DNA of 64,000 nucleotides from Pseudomonas sp. LS44. GTDB taxonomy: Bacteria > Pseudomonadota > Gammaproteobacteria > Pseudomonadales > Pseudomonadaceae. Location: assembly GCF_024730785.1 (NCBI RefSeq), contig NZ_CP102830.1, positions 2,542,001-2,606,000 on the forward strand. The letters run 5' to 3'. Below the pieces are notes generated by a model, which worked only from the letters and a program-made list of their open reading frames with translations, searched no databases and was not told where the DNA came from. Positions 35,023-44,536 of the stretch are shown piece after piece. Position 1 is the first letter of the stretch; every line of letters begins with the position of its first letter. The translations under genes and the position numbers were made by a program.

Positions 35023-36478
35023 AATCGACAAACTCCGGATGCCGCGTGTGGTGTCGGTAAGTGAGAGTGAAACCGGGCCAATTATTGGTGTTCTTGCCGT
35101 CGGCGGTCTGGTACCAGCTGGTGCAGCCTTGAGCCCAGACGGTATGCCTGATCCGATGCTGCAGTTTGTGGTTGAAACGCTGTTGCACCTCAGGTTTCAG
35201 ATCCAGGTAACGCAGGCCCTGATCCAATGCCCGTAAGCAACCGAGCACATAGGCGAACTGGCTTTCGAGCATGTAAAGAATCGAGTTGTGACCGAGATTG
35301 GTGTTCGGCCCATACAGCAGAAAGAGATTCGGGAAGCCGCTGACGCTGATGCCCAAGTAGGCTTCCGCGCCGGCCTGCCAGACCTCGTCGAGCGTCTGCC
35401 CGGCGCGTCCGCTGATGCGCATCGGCGCGAGAAATCCGGTAGCGGCGAAGCCCGTGCCATAGATGATCGCATCGACCTCGCGCTCCTGACCGTCGGCGGT
35501 GATTACGCCACGTTCGGTCACTTCGCGGATCGGATCGCTGATTACTTCGACATTCGGCCTAGCCAGCGCCGGGTAGTAGTCGTTGGAAATCAGAATGCGC
35601 TTGCAGCCCAGCGGGTAGTCCGGATCGAGTTTCTTGCGCAGCTCAGGATTGCCAATACCGCGGCGCAGATGGCGCTGGAACTCCAGGCGCATGACCTTCA
35701 TCACCGAGGGAAACACCGAAAACGCCAACGCCCGTGATTCGTGCTGGATGTACTTGAGCAGGCGATCGAGCTTCTGCACCGCAGGAAAGCGCCGCATGAC
35801 CGCCAACTCCCAGGCCTTGTAGGGGCGGTCCGGCTTGGCAATCACATAGGCGGCCGAGCGCTGAAACAGATGCAACTGCGCGACCTGGCTGGCGATCTGC
35901 GGCACGAACTGGATGGCGCTGGCACCCGTGCCAATCACCGCCACCCGCTTGCCGCTCAGATCATAAGCGTGATTCCAGCGCGCTGAATGAAACACCTCGC
36001 CGGAAAATTTTTCGATTCCCGACAGCTGCGGATACGCCGGCCGGTTGAGTTGCCCACAGGCGCTGACCAAGGCTTGAGCAGTAAATAGCTCCCCGCTATC
36101 GCTGGTGACCTGCCATACACCCGCCGCCTCATCGAACGCCGCCTCCACCACCTCGACACCGAAGCGGATATGCGGGCGCAGGCCGTGCTCGTCGGCCAGC
36201 TGTCGCTGATAGGCGAGAATTTCCGATTGCGGCGCGAACTTGCGTGACCAGTCGTTTTTGGGCGCAAAAGAAAAAGAGTAAAGATGCGAATGAATATCGC
36301 AGGCGGCGCCCGGATAGCTGTTGTCGCGCCAGGTTCCGCCTACCTCGTCGGCCTTCTCGAGGATCAGGTAATTATGGATGCCCGCGCGCTGCAGAAGAAT
36401 CGCCAGACCAAGACCGGCAAAGCCGGCGCCGATAATCAATACCCGCAAAGGCGCGAGAGGCTGGGGGATTGTTGTCAT
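35006..36478 (-). CDS. Baeyer-Villiger-type flavin monooxygenase
   Basis: A 490-residue FAD/NADPH monooxygenase. The FAD loop is VLIIGAGFAGLG (residues 13-24) and the NADPH loop RVAVIGTGASAIQFVP (about 178-193). FSGEVFHSARWN at 158-169 fits the type I Baeyer-Villiger fingerprint FxGxxxHxxxW, with Asn after the Trp instead of Pro or Asp. YPGAACDIHSHLYSFSF is also typical. The enzyme should convert ketones to esters or lactones. It leads an operon with an esterase and an SDR, the standard set for stepwise degradation of a cyclic or aliphatic ketone. Confidence 0.92.
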   Translation of the reverse strand: MTTIPQPLAPLRVLIIGAGFAGLGLAILLQRAGIHNYLILEKADEVGGTWRDNSYPGAACDIHSHLYSFSFAPKNDWSRKFAPQSEILAYQRQLADEHGLRPHIRFGVEVVEAAFDEAAGVWQVTSDSGELFTAQALVSACGQLNRPAYPQLSGIEKFSGEVFHSARWNHAYDLSGKRVAVIGTGASAIQFVPQIASQVAQLHLFQRSAAYVIAKPDRPYKAWELAVMRRFPAVQKLDRLLKYIQHESRALAFSVFPSVMKVMRLEFQRHLRRGIGNPELRKKLDPDYPLGCKRILISNDYYPALARPNVEVISDPIREVTERGVITADGQEREVDAIIYGTGFAATGFLAPMRISGRAGQTLDEVWQAGAEAYLGISVSGFPNLFLLYGPNTNLGHNSILYMLESQFAYVLGCLRALDQGLRYLDLKPEVQQRFNHKLQHRIRHTVWAQGCTSWYQTADGKNTNNWPGFTLTYRHHTRHPEFVDYECIR

Positions 36479-36696
36479 TGTTTTATCCCTGAAATACCCA
36501 CGCTAGACAGGCGCGGTGGTTATTTGTACGAAAGTGCCAGATTACTCCACAACTGCGCAATCGGGTAATGAGCGCTTTAACAGACGCTATGAGAGATGCG
36601 AGCACCCAGGTGCGGTTGAGGCAAGGACACTATCGCTACGAATTACTCCGTCATAACGGCGGTGAATTCAGCGTATTGCCCTGCCCTGTCGCCCAT

Positions 36697-36725
36697 AAAA
36701 AAGGAGCCTGACGGCTCCTTTTTCA
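36697..36725 (-). terminator. Bidirectional-looking terminator
   Basis: AAAAAAGGAGCC-TGA-CGGCTCCTTTTT, an eight-base stem with A and T runs on either side. It lies 13 bases after the stop of the sulfatase gene read on the minus strand. Confidence 0.9.
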
Positions 36726-36738
36726 TCGCTACGGTTGA

Positions 36739-38829
36739 TCAGTCCTTGGCCGACTTGCCATTCACCACACCGGCGGTGTTGTCCAGCAAGCTCTTGGTGG
36801 CAGTCTGCAGGAAGGCCTCAAGCTGCTTTTTCAGCTCCGGGTCGATCTCGCCATCAATCCGCTCGGCCTTGGCGTCAGCGCCAAGTTGGTAGGCATACAA
36901 GCGCGGCTCGAAGCCCTTGGGCTGAATCAGGATGCGTTCGGGAGTGACGAGGGCGACAGTCTGTTCGCCGCCCGAGGGCTTGATCACGCCAATGCCGTGG
37001 TCGCCTTCGGGCAGATTGAGCAGGTCGCGGCCCCAGCACTGATGGCGGACCTGACCACCCAAACGGCCCATGATGGTCGGCACGACGTCGACTTGCGTGC
37101 CGACGGTGTGGCTGACGGTGCCGAATTTTTCCTGAATACCCGGCGCGATGAGCAGCAACGGCACGTTGAAACGGAACAGGTCCATTTCCGTCAACTGGCG
37201 ATCACCGCCAAAGCCATGGTCGCCAACGACCACGAACAGGGTGTCCTTGAAATACGGCGCCTGACGCGCTTTCTCGAAGAATTGCCCTAGCGCCCAATCG
37301 GAATAGCGCATGGCCGTGAGGTGCTCATCCAGCGAGCCATAGCCAGTCACCGGCTCGACCGGCAATTGCGTCGGTAGTGCGTACGGTGTGTGGTTGGAAA
37401 GCGTTTGCAAGAGTGCGTAGAACGGCTTCTGCGTGCCGAGTTTGAGCAGCTCTTCGGCGCCGCGGTTGAACATGTCCTGGTCGGATACGCCCCAGGTCGG
37501 GTCCATGAATACCGGATTAACGAAATCCTCGCGGCCGACGAAGTTGGTCATGCCCTGGTTGCTGAAGAAACCCGACTGGTTGTCCCACTGGAAGTTACCG
37601 TTGTAGACGTACAGGTTGTCGAAGCCGCGGGCACTGAGCAGCTGCGGCAAACCAGAGAATTGATGCGCGCCTTCCGGCGTCCGCATCAGGTATTCGAAAC
37701 TGGGCAGGTTGGGGAAACACGCCATGGTGGCGAACATGCCCTGATGGGTATGGGTGCCGTTGGAGAAGAAGCGGTCGAACAGCAAACCCTCCTTGGCCAG
37801 TTTGTCAAAATTCGGCGTGATGCCTTTGATCGGACTGCCCAGTGCGCCGACCGAGTGGCCGGCAAAGCTTTCCATGAGGATCACCACCACGTTGCGAATC
37901 GGCAGCGTGCCGTCGGCCGGCGGCGTGTACTCACGACGGATCGCCGCGGTATCGGCGTCGATCAGCTGATCGTGCGGGGTCAGCAGCAGCTTGCGCACCG
38001 TTTCAAGCGCCTGCTGGTCCTGCATGGTCGACTTCCAGGCGTTGTCGCGATGTGGCGAGAAGCTTGCCTGGGCTGCCGAAATCAGCGTCAGAGTGCCGTT
38101 CAGGCCGAGCTGATTGGCGAACATCGAATCGGTGGTGTAGGCGTCGCCCCAGCGCAGCGGCGGGCCTTGGCGCACATGGCCACGGGCGACGATCACCGTC
38201 ACCAGCAAGCACACTACGAAGGCCGTCACGCGCCAATACCAGGGCGCACTGGATCGACCAACACGGTTTGCCGCAACGCTCGACGCTGGCCGGCTGAGCA
38301 GATCGAGACGCTTGAACAGCTGATACAGCAGCCAGGTCGCCACTGCCCAGGCCAGCAGGTAACGGCCGACCGGGAAACCATTCCAGACCATGCTGGCGAC
38401 GGTTTTGGTGTCTTCCTCGAAGTACTGGAACACCAGACTATTCAGGCGCTGGTGGAATTCACGATAGAAATCCAGCTCCGCCAGGCCGAGGAACAAGGTG
38501 ATGCTGGCGAAACCCGTCAACCAAATTCGCAATACGCCCCGCGCGGCCATGGCGCGCACGCTGAGCAGCGACAGCAACAACGGTATGCAGGCATACATCA
38601 CGACGCGGGCATCGAAACGCAGGCCGTTGTAGAACGCCTCGACAAACGTGGCGACCGGCGAGTCGCCGATCAGCTCACGGTTGTACACCAGCAGTGCGAC
38701 GCGCATCAGGGTGTACATCAGCAACAGCGCCAACCCACTCAGCAAGGTGAACGTGAGGTGACTTTTGAGGGTGGGATTGGCTAGGCGCGAGGAAAAAGGC
38801 TGGCGGCTGGGAACATCCTTCGGGGTCAT
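36739..38829 (-). CDS. LTA synthase-family membrane sulfatase/phosphoglycerol transferase
   Basis: A 696-residue inner-membrane enzyme. Five N-terminal transmembrane segments (for example FTLLSGLALLLMYTLMRVAL and WRVTAFVVCLLVTVIVA) precede a periplasmic alkaline-phosphatase-fold domain: NVVVILMESFAGHSVGALGS (metal-binding Glu), SNGTHTHQGMFATMACF (nucleophile Thr region) and LFVVVGDHGFGG (metal Asp and His). Relatives include LtaS of Gram-positives and OpgB, which adds phosphoglycerol to osmoregulated glucans. The substrate in Pseudomonas is unclear. The same gene lies near alkA in P. aeruginosa by my memory. Confidence 0.88.
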   Translation of the reverse strand: MTPKDVPSRQPFSSRLANPTLKSHLTFTLLSGLALLLMYTLMRVALLVYNRELIGDSPVATFVEAFYNGLRFDARVVMYACIPLLLSLLSVRAMAARGVLRIWLTGFASITLFLGLAELDFYREFHQRLNSLVFQYFEEDTKTVASMVWNGFPVGRYLLAWAVATWLLYQLFKRLDLLSRPASSVAANRVGRSSAPWYWRVTAFVVCLLVTVIVARGHVRQGPPLRWGDAYTTDSMFANQLGLNGTLTLISAAQASFSPHRDNAWKSTMQDQQALETVRKLLLTPHDQLIDADTAAIRREYTPPADGTLPIRNVVVILMESFAGHSVGALGSPIKGITPNFDKLAKEGLLFDRFFSNGTHTHQGMFATMACFPNLPSFEYLMRTPEGAHQFSGLPQLLSARGFDNLYVYNGNFQWDNQSGFFSNQGMTNFVGREDFVNPVFMDPTWGVSDQDMFNRGAEELLKLGTQKPFYALLQTLSNHTPYALPTQLPVEPVTGYGSLDEHLTAMRYSDWALGQFFEKARQAPYFKDTLFVVVGDHGFGGDRQLTEMDLFRFNVPLLLIAPGIQEKFGTVSHTVGTQVDVVPTIMGRLGGQVRHQCWGRDLLNLPEGDHGIGVIKPSGGEQTVALVTPERILIQPKGFEPRLYAYQLGADAKAERIDGEIDPELKKQLEAFLQTATKSLLDNTAGVVNGKSAKD

Positions 38830-39105
38830 GCTGGGTCAGGATCCGTGTTCTATGGGCGGTTGATATCGATGCAACGGGGAGCGCATCCGGGCAGGTGACT
38901 GGCACTGCGAATAGGATGAGCGCCGCGCGCAAGTAGCTGGAGCATACCGCGTGGGCAACCCGATAGGTCAGCTAGCAAACGCGAAACATTGCCGATAGGA
39001 CTGTGAAAATTTTGTCATGGCGACCGTTCCTGCTCCGGGACATGGCGCGAATTCGATCCCCAGATCCGGAGCGACAAGCCTTATCGACGGCGGTATCGTC
39101 TGCCG

Positions 39106-40002
39106 ATGAACACGACAACGCCCCTCACCTCCTCCGTGGTCCAACTGGCGTGTGGCAGCCCGCTGAATTGGCAGCAGTTCCATGGCCATTTTGCCTTGCG
39201 CCGCTTGGCCGGCGTCGAGCGCCTGACTCCGCTCGGCTATACGCGCAGCTTCCGGCTTGGCGAGCGCGGTGGTTGGTTTGGCGTACGCCCGCTGGCCGGG
39301 CAAAACACCCTCGAGCTGAGCGTCGGCCCTGGATGCGCGGACTTGATCGATCAGCTGAGCGCCCAGGTACGTCGGATGTTCGACCTGGATGCCGAACTGG
39401 AGACCATCCTCACGCACCTGCGCCGTGATCCACTGCTCGCCGAACTGATCGCCCGCGCGCCGAGTTTGCGTTTGCCCATGGCCTTCGACCCATTCGAGCA
39501 GGCGGTGCGCGCCATCGTCGGCCAGCAGGTTACCGTCAAGGCCGCCGTGACTATCACCGGGCGCCTGGTGCAACGTCTCGGCACCCCGCTCACGCAAACC
39601 CCGGATGGCGAGCCGATGTGGTTGTTCCCCACGCCGCAAGCGTTGGCCGACGACGTGCTGGCCAACATCGGCATGCCCGGCAAGCGTGCACAAACGCTGC
39701 GCAACTTCGCCCGCGCGGTGGCCTGCGGCGAATTGCGGCTGACTATCGATGAGGGGGTCGAGACTTTGGTCGAGCGTCTCTGCGCCCTGCCCGGCATCGG
39801 CCCGTGGACCGCGGAGTACATTGCCTTGCGCGCCTTCGGGGCGGCGGACGCGTTTCCCACCGCCGATCTGGGCCTGCTCAAAGCGCCTCTATGGGGCAGC
39901 GCCGGCATCCGCCCGCGCGCCTTGGCCGAGCGCGCCGAATGCTGGCGGCCCTGGCGCGCCTATGCGGCGGTGTATCTCTGGCACAGCTACGCGGAGGATT
40001 GA
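39106..40002 (+). CDS. alkA: DNA-3-methyladenine glycosylase II, AlkA type
   Basis: A 298-residue DNA glycosylase that excises alkylated purines. It has the AlkA N-terminal domain and a helix-hairpin-helix-GPD core: PFEQAVRAIVGQQVTVKAAV, then LCALPGIGPWTAEYIALRAF with the hairpin, and the catalytic Asp254 in DAFPTADLGLLK. It is followed after two bases by the ogt-type alkyltransferase, so the two repair functions are made together. The Ada regulator that controls alkA in E. coli is not in the window. Confidence 0.93.
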   Translation: MNTTTPLTSSVVQLACGSPLNWQQFHGHFALRRLAGVERLTPLGYTRSFRLGERGGWFGVRPLAGQNTLELSVGPGCADLIDQLSAQVRRMFDLDAELETILTHLRRDPLLAELIARAPSLRLPMAFDPFEQAVRAIVGQQVTVKAAVTITGRLVQRLGTPLTQTPDGEPMWLFPTPQALADDVLANIGMPGKRAQTLRNFARAVACGELRLTIDEGVETLVERLCALPGIGPWTAEYIALRAFGAADAFPTADLGLLKAPLWGSAGIRPRALAERAECWRPWRAYAAVYLWHSYAED

Positions 40003-40004
40003 GC

Positions 40005-40478
40005 ATGCATTACCGCTATCACCACAGCCCACTTGGCAAATTGCTGATTGCCGGCGACGAACAGGGCCTGCGGCTATTGCATATGGATGCGGCCCGAGCC
40101 TGGGAGCTGGTCCACGGCTGGCAGGCCGATCAAGGTGAACTGGACGACGTCTGCCGGCAGCTGGATGAATACTTCGCCGGTCAGCGCGAGCGTTTCGAGC
40201 TGCGTCTGGCGCCAGCCGGTACGGCGTTTCAGCGCCAGATTTGGCAGGCTCTGCAAGAAATCCCCTACGGGCGCACCTGGAGCTACGCCGAACTCGCCCG
40301 GCATATCGCCAAGCCTGCGGCTGTGCGGGCGGTGGGCACCGCCAATGGTGCCAATCCGCTGGCCATCATCATCCCCTGCCACCGGGTGATCGGCAGTAAC
40401 GGCACGCTGACCGGCTATGCCGGCGGACTGGAGCGCAAACAACTGTTGCTGCAGCTGGAAGGTGCCTGGCTGCTCTAG
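40005..40478 (+). CDS. ogt: Methylated-DNA-protein-cysteine methyltransferase (Ogt)
   Basis: A 157-residue suicide enzyme that takes the alkyl group from O6-alkylguanine. The acceptor is Cys125 in IIIPCHRVIGSNGTLTGYAG, with the DNA-binding helix QEIPYGRTWSYAELARHI and the Arg finger (KPAAVRAVGTANGANP). ATG 40005, with GGAGGATTGAGC upstream, starts the family N-terminus; the longer open frame is a shadow of alkA. It is coupled to alkA. Confidence 0.94.
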   Translation: MHYRYHHSPLGKLLIAGDEQGLRLLHMDAARAWELVHGWQADQGELDDVCRQLDEYFAGQRERFELRLAPAGTAFQRQIWQALQEIPYGRTWSYAELARHIAKPAAVRAVGTANGANPLAIIIPCHRVIGSNGTLTGYAGGLERKQLLLQLEGAWLL

Positions 40479-40486
40479 CCAGTCAC

Positions 40487-41035
40487 CTATATCTGGTCAT
40501 CCAGGCGCGGGAAGCGGCTGGCGATGTCCTCACCGGTGAGCTCCACCGCGCCATCGTCGCCGCCGCTCAGGCGAATGGCGATGCAATGCGGTTGCTCGCC
40601 CAGGTCGAACCAGTGGCGGATGCCGGCCGGAATCACCAGCAAATCGCCCTTCTCGCACAGCAGGGAAAAGACGTAGCCATTGACGTGCACGCTGTACAAC
40701 CCGCGTCCACTGACGAAGAAGCACACTTCATCCTGCTCGCGCCGGTGCTCGTCGAGCAGCTTGGCGCACAGCTCGTCTTTTTGCCGATGCTCGCGAGTCA
40801 CACTGAGCACTTCGCTGGCGCGATAGCCACACTCGTCGCGAAGTTGGTCAATGTGTGGCTGATACGCGGCGAGCAACTCGGCGTGGCTGGAATCCCGCGA
40901 GAGCGGCGTCTGCGTCTGCCAACGCTCGAAACGCACACCGATCTCGGCCAGTGTCGCGGTGATGTCCTCGCCATGGGTCAACAGCTTGTTGGGCTGCTCG
41001 GGAGAAGTTTCTGCATAAACGGTAAGGCAGCTCAT
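40487..41035 (-). CDS. mtnD: Acireductone dioxygenase-like cupin (MtnD family) with an altered metal site
   Basis: A 182-residue cupin aligning end to end with acireductone dioxygenase, the methionine-salvage enzyme. MSCLTVYAETSPEQP, VRFERWQTQTPL and LCEKGDLLVIPAGIRHWFDLG are typical. The canonical metal motif E-H-x-H-x-E-D-E-V appears here as EHRREQDEV: His97, Glu103 and His141 are present but position 99 is Arg (codon CGC) instead of His, and the usual Glu at 101 is Gln. The mtnB and mtnC partners that flank mtnD in P. aeruginosa are absent here. It overlaps the MFS gene by one base. The name reflects homology; activity is doubtful. Confidence 0.82.
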   Translation of the reverse strand: MSCLTVYAETSPEQPNKLLTHGEDITATLAEIGVRFERWQTQTPLSRDSSHAELLAAYQPHIDQLRDECGYRASEVLSVTREHRQKDELCAKLLDEHRREQDEVCFFVSGRGLYSVHVNGYVFSLLCEKGDLLVIPAGIRHWFDLGEQPHCIAIRLSGGDDGAVELTGEDIASRFPRLDDQI

Positions 41036-42198
41036 CAGGTGCGCTCCAGGCTGGAGGGTGGCGGCAATCGAAGGATGATCATCACGGCGGCGGCCAATGC
41101 CGCCAGGCTCGCCAGGCCGAAGGTCCAGGCCGGTCCGAGGGTGTTCCAGCTGTAGCCGGAATACAACGCACCGAGCGCCCCGCCAATCCCGGCCATCGCC
41201 GCGTACAGCGCCTGACCCTGACCTTGCTGGCGAGCACCGAAGCTGCCTTGGACGAAGTGAATCGCCGCCGCGTGAAAGCTGCCGAAGGTTGCCGCATGCA
41301 GCAGCTGGGCAAACAGCAGCACGAGCAGATGATCGGCAAAATTACCCAGCAACAACCAGCGCAGCGCGGCGAGCAGGAAGCTGGCGAGCAGCACCTGGCG
41401 CAGGGAAAAGCGTACCAGCAGGCGATTCATCACCATAAACAGAATCACCTCGGCCACCACGCCCAGCGCCCACAGCTGGCCGATCAGGCTGCGTGCGTAA
41501 CCGAGGCTCTCGAGGTGCAGGGTCAAAAAGGTGTAGTACGGGCCATGACTGAGCTGCATCAGCGCCACACTGGCATAAAACGCCAACACACCAGGACGCT
41601 GTAGCTGCTGGAGAAAACCGCCTGCTCCAGCCTGCTCGCTGTGGTACTCAGGCTGCGCGTTGGGCACCCAGCAACTGCTCACCACGATGCCCGCCATGAT
41701 CCCTATTAGTGCCCAGGGATACGCATCCAGGCTGAACAAATCGAACAATTTACCCAGGCCGACTACGGTAACGATGAAGCCGACGCTGCCCCACAAACGC
41801 ACCTGGCTGTAGCGCGATGCCTGATCCTTGAGATGCGCGAGGGTGATCACTTCGAACTGCGGCAGCACCGCATGCCAGAAGAACGCGTGCAGCGCCATGA
41901 TCAGCGCCAGCCAGGCGTAACTGTGACTGATGAAAATCCCGCCAAAGCACAGCAGCGTGCAGAACGCGCCGAAGCGCACGATCGCCAAGCGCTGGCCGGT
42001 CTTGTCGCCGAGCCAGCCCCACAGATTCGGCGCCACACAACGCATCAGCATGGGAATCGCCACCAGCTCGCCAATCCGCGCGCTGGAGAAACCCAGGTGG
42101 TGGAAATACAACGCCAAGAACGGCGCCGTGGCGCCTAGCAGGGAGAAATAGAACCAGTAGAAGCTGGACAGACGCCAGTAAGGCAATGCGGAGGACAT
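41035..42198 (-). CDS. MFS transporter, HcaT/phenylpropionate-permease-like
   Basis: A 387-residue inner-membrane carrier of the major facilitator superfamily, with about 12 hydrophobic segments. The N-terminus MSSALPYWRLSSFYWFYFSL and WGWLGDKTGQRLAIVRFGAF (the loop 2-3 motif) resemble the 3-phenylpropionate transporter group. ATG 42198 is chosen from this conserved start. Its stop overlaps the cupin start, and aroC lies upstream in the same direction with a palindromic repeat between them. The substrate is unknown. Confidence 0.88.
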   Translation of the reverse strand: MSSALPYWRLSSFYWFYFSLLGATAPFLALYFHHLGFSSARIGELVAIPMLMRCVAPNLWGWLGDKTGQRLAIVRFGAFCTLLCFGGIFISHSYAWLALIMALHAFFWHAVLPQFEVITLAHLKDQASRYSQVRLWGSVGFIVTVVGLGKLFDLFSLDAYPWALIGIMAGIVVSSCWVPNAQPEYHSEQAGAGGFLQQLQRPGVLAFYASVALMQLSHGPYYTFLTLHLESLGYARSLIGQLWALGVVAEVILFMVMNRLLVRFSLRQVLLASFLLAALRWLLLGNFADHLLVLLFAQLLHAATFGSFHAAAIHFVQGSFGARQQGQGQALYAAMAGIGGALGALYSGYSWNTLGPAWTFGLASLAALAAAVMIILRLPPPSSLERT

Positions 42199-42209
42199 CA
42201 GGACATCAC

Positions 42210-42273
42210 GTAGGTTGGATGGAGCATAGCGATACCCAACACAGGCCGCGCTGAGTATCGCTGCACTCCAACC
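42210..42273. repeat. Inverted repeat, GATACCCA family (copy 4)
   Basis: GTAGGTTGGATGGAGCATAG and CGATACCCAA are mirrored by GAGTATCGCTGCACTCCAACC. It fills the gap between aroC stop and MFS start. Confidence 0.7.
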
Positions 42274-42283
42274 AGGGTCCCGA

Positions 42284-43375
42284 TCAAAGCTGCGGCAATA
42301 CCGGAGTGCTGACGCTGACCCCGGCATTTTGTCCGCGATGGCGCAGCAGATGATCCATCAGCACGATGGCCATCATCGCCTCGGCGATTGGCGTGGCGCG
42401 AATACCCACGCACGGGTCGTGGCGGCCCTTGGTGATGACATCTACCGGGTTGCCGTTGATGTCGATCGAGCGACCCGGCGTGGTGATGCTCGAGGTCGGC
42501 TTGAGCGCCAGATTGGCGACAATCGGCTGACCGGAGGAAATCCCGCCGAGAATACCGCCGGCGTTGTTGCTGAGGAAACCCTCTGGCGTCATCTCGTCGC
42601 GATGCTCGGTGCCACGCTGGGCGACACTGGCAAATCCGGCGCCAATCTCCACGCCTTTGACGGCATTGATACACATCAGCGCATGGGCCAGTTCGGCGTC
42701 CAGACGGTCGAAAATTGGCTCACCGAGCCCCGGCGGCACGCCCTCGGCAACTACGGTGATCTTCGCCCCGACCGAGTCCTGATCGCGGCGCAGTTGGTCC
42801 ATATAGGCTTCGAGCTCCGCAACTTTGTCCGGGTCGGGGCTGAAAAACGCGTTCTGCTCGACGCTGTCCCAGGTCTTGAAGGGAATCTCGATCGGACCGA
42901 GCTGGCTCATGTAGCCGCGCACCTGAATGCCGAGAGTCGCCAGGTATTTCTTGGCGATGGCGCCAGCCGCCACGCGCATCGCGGTTTCCCGCGCCGAACT
43001 ACGGCCACCGCCGCGGTAGTCGCGGATGCCATACTTGTGGTGGTAGGTGTAATCGGCATGGGCCGGACGGAACAGATCCTTGATCGCCGAGTAGTCCTTA
43101 GACTTCTGGTCGGTATTGCGGATCAGCAGGCCGATTGGACAACCAGTCGTCTTGCCTTCGAATACGCCGGAGAGGATTTCCACCTCGTCGTCTTCCTGGC
43201 GCTGGGTCGTGTGACGGCTGGTGCCTGGCTTGCGGCGATTGAGGTCGCGTTGCAGATCCTCCAGCGACAGCTCAAGACCCGGCGGGCAGCCATCGACGAT
43301 CGCGACCAGGGCCGGGCCGTGGCTTTCGCCGGCGGTGGTGACGGTAAACAGCTTGCCGTAAGTGTTGCCGGACAT
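42284..43375 (-). CDS. aroC: Chorismate synthase
   Basis: A 363-residue cytoplasmic FMN-dependent enzyme making chorismate from EPSP, the last common step of aromatic synthesis. Landmarks are [20 protein letters not shown] at the start, [38 protein letters not shown] and [18 protein letters not shown]. The length is normal. The ATG at 43375 is set by the invariant N-terminus. It shares the window with the pathway's first enzyme at 9400 but is not linked to it. Confidence 0.97.
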   Translation of the reverse strand: MSGNTYGKLFTVTTAGESHGPALVAIVDGCPPGLELSLEDLQRDLNRRKPGTSRHTTQRQEDDEVEILSGVFEGKTTGCPIGLLIRNTDQKSKDYSAIKDLFRPAHADYTYHHKYGIRDYRGGGRSSARETAMRVAAGAIAKKYLATLGIQVRGYMSQLGPIEIPFKTWDSVEQNAFFSPDPDKVAELEAYMDQLRRDQDSVGAKITVVAEGVPPGLGEPIFDRLDAELAHALMCINAVKGVEIGAGFASVAQRGTEHRDEMTPEGFLSNNAGGILGGISSGQPIVANLALKPTSSITTPGRSIDINGNPVDVITKGRHDPCVGIRATPIAEAMMAIVLMDHLLRHRGQNAGVSVSTPVLPQL

Positions 43376-43504
43376 GCAGGGCGCTCCGCGAATCAGCCAA
43401 AAACAAGGGCTCGGAGTATACCCGCCGCGCCCGTGCAGTTCACCCACGAACCTTATCCGAGCCGACGCGTCCAAGCCGCCAAGCTCCCTGGAAGTCGAAC
43501 CTGT

Positions 43505-44476
43505 ATGTTACGAGTGCTTGCCTTGAGTTTTTCTCTGTTCGCCAGCCTAGCCCAGGCCACGCCGCTTACCGTACTGCAACGGCCGCTCGAGTTGGATACC
43601 GGCGCGGGCACGCTGTACGGCACCCTGCTGCTACCCAAAACCCCGCAAGCCGTGCCTGTCGCGCTGTTGATCGCCGGCTCAGGGCCGACCGACCGCAATG
43701 GCAACAACCCCGGTGGCGGCAACAACGACAGCCTCAAGTTGTTGGCGCAGGTGTTGGCGCGTCACGGCATCGCCAGCGTGCGCTACGACAAACGCGGCGT
43801 GGCCGCCAGTCAGCCCGCTACGCCGGACGAGCGCAATCTGAGCGTCGAACGTTATGTCAGCGATGCCGTGGCCTGGGGCCGGTTGATCAAGACTGACCCG
43901 CGCTTCAGCGAACTGGTGTTGATCGGCCACAGCGAAGGCGCCTTGATCGCCAGTCTGGCCGCCAGCGGGGCCGGTGCCGATGCGCTGGTATCGATTGCCG
44001 GCAGCGCGCGGCCAATTGACCAAGTGCTCCGCGAGCAACTCGGCAATCGCCTGCCACCACGGCTGCTGGCGCGCAGCATGGACATAATCGCCAGCCTCAA
44101 GGCCGGTCAACCCGACGACGAGGTGCCCGATGAGCTGCAAGTCATCTTCCGCCCCAGCGTGCAGCCTTATCTGATTTCGCTGTTTGGTTACGATCCGGCC
44201 GCGGCTTTCGCGCAATTGCGCATCCCGGCGCTGATCATCCAGGGCAGCCACGATATCCAAGTCGGTATCAAAGACGCCGAAGCGTTGCAGGCCTCCAAGC
44301 CGGACGCTGAGCTACTGCTGATTCCAGGCATGAACCACGTGCTGCGCATCGTCTCGGACGATCCGCAACGGCAGATGGCGTCGTACAACGATCCAAAACT
44401 GCCGCTGGCGCTGCAATTGGCCAATGGCATCATCGACTTCATTCGACGTAATAGCACATCGACAGCATCTAGCTAG
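43505..44476 (+). CDS. Exported alpha/beta hydrolase
   Basis: A 323-residue hydrolase with a signal peptide ([20 protein letters not shown], cleavage after AQA). The core has [18 protein letters not shown] (oxyanion region), [17 protein letters not shown] with the nucleophile Ser in [17 protein letters not shown] (acid) and [13 protein letters not shown] (His). The arrangement resembles serine aminopeptidase/esterase-type enzymes acting in the periplasm. ATG 43505 gives the signal peptide; the long upstream frame is antisense to aroC. Substrate unknown. Confidence 0.9.
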   Translation: MLRVLALSFSLFASLAQATPLTVLQRPLELDTGAGTLYGTLLLPKTPQAVPVALLIAGSGPTDRNGNNPGGGNNDSLKLLAQVLARHGIASVRYDKRGVAASQPATPDERNLSVERYVSDAVAWGRLIKTDPRFSELVLIGHSEGALIASLAASGAGADALVSIAGSARPIDQVLREQLGNRLPPRLLARSMDIIASLKAGQPDDEVPDELQVIFRPSVQPYLISLFGYDPAAAFAQLRIPALIIQGSHDIQVGIKDAEALQASKPDAELLLIPGMNHVLRIVSDDPQRQMASYNDPKLPLALQLANGIIDFIRRNSTSTASS

Positions 44477-44536
44477 ACAACGACTTGCCGATAAGGCTTC
44501 TATAACCTGGCATCAACGTACCAGGACGTTGCCTAT

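Noticed and set aside
37390..38784. 464-codon plus-strand frame
   Set aside because: It lies opposite the LTA-synthase-family gene and encodes an unlikely His/Gln/Arg-rich sequence.
42329..43504. Upstream extension of the alpha/beta hydrolase frame
   Set aside because: The frame happens to be open antisense to aroC. The signal peptide at ATG 43505 marks the true start.
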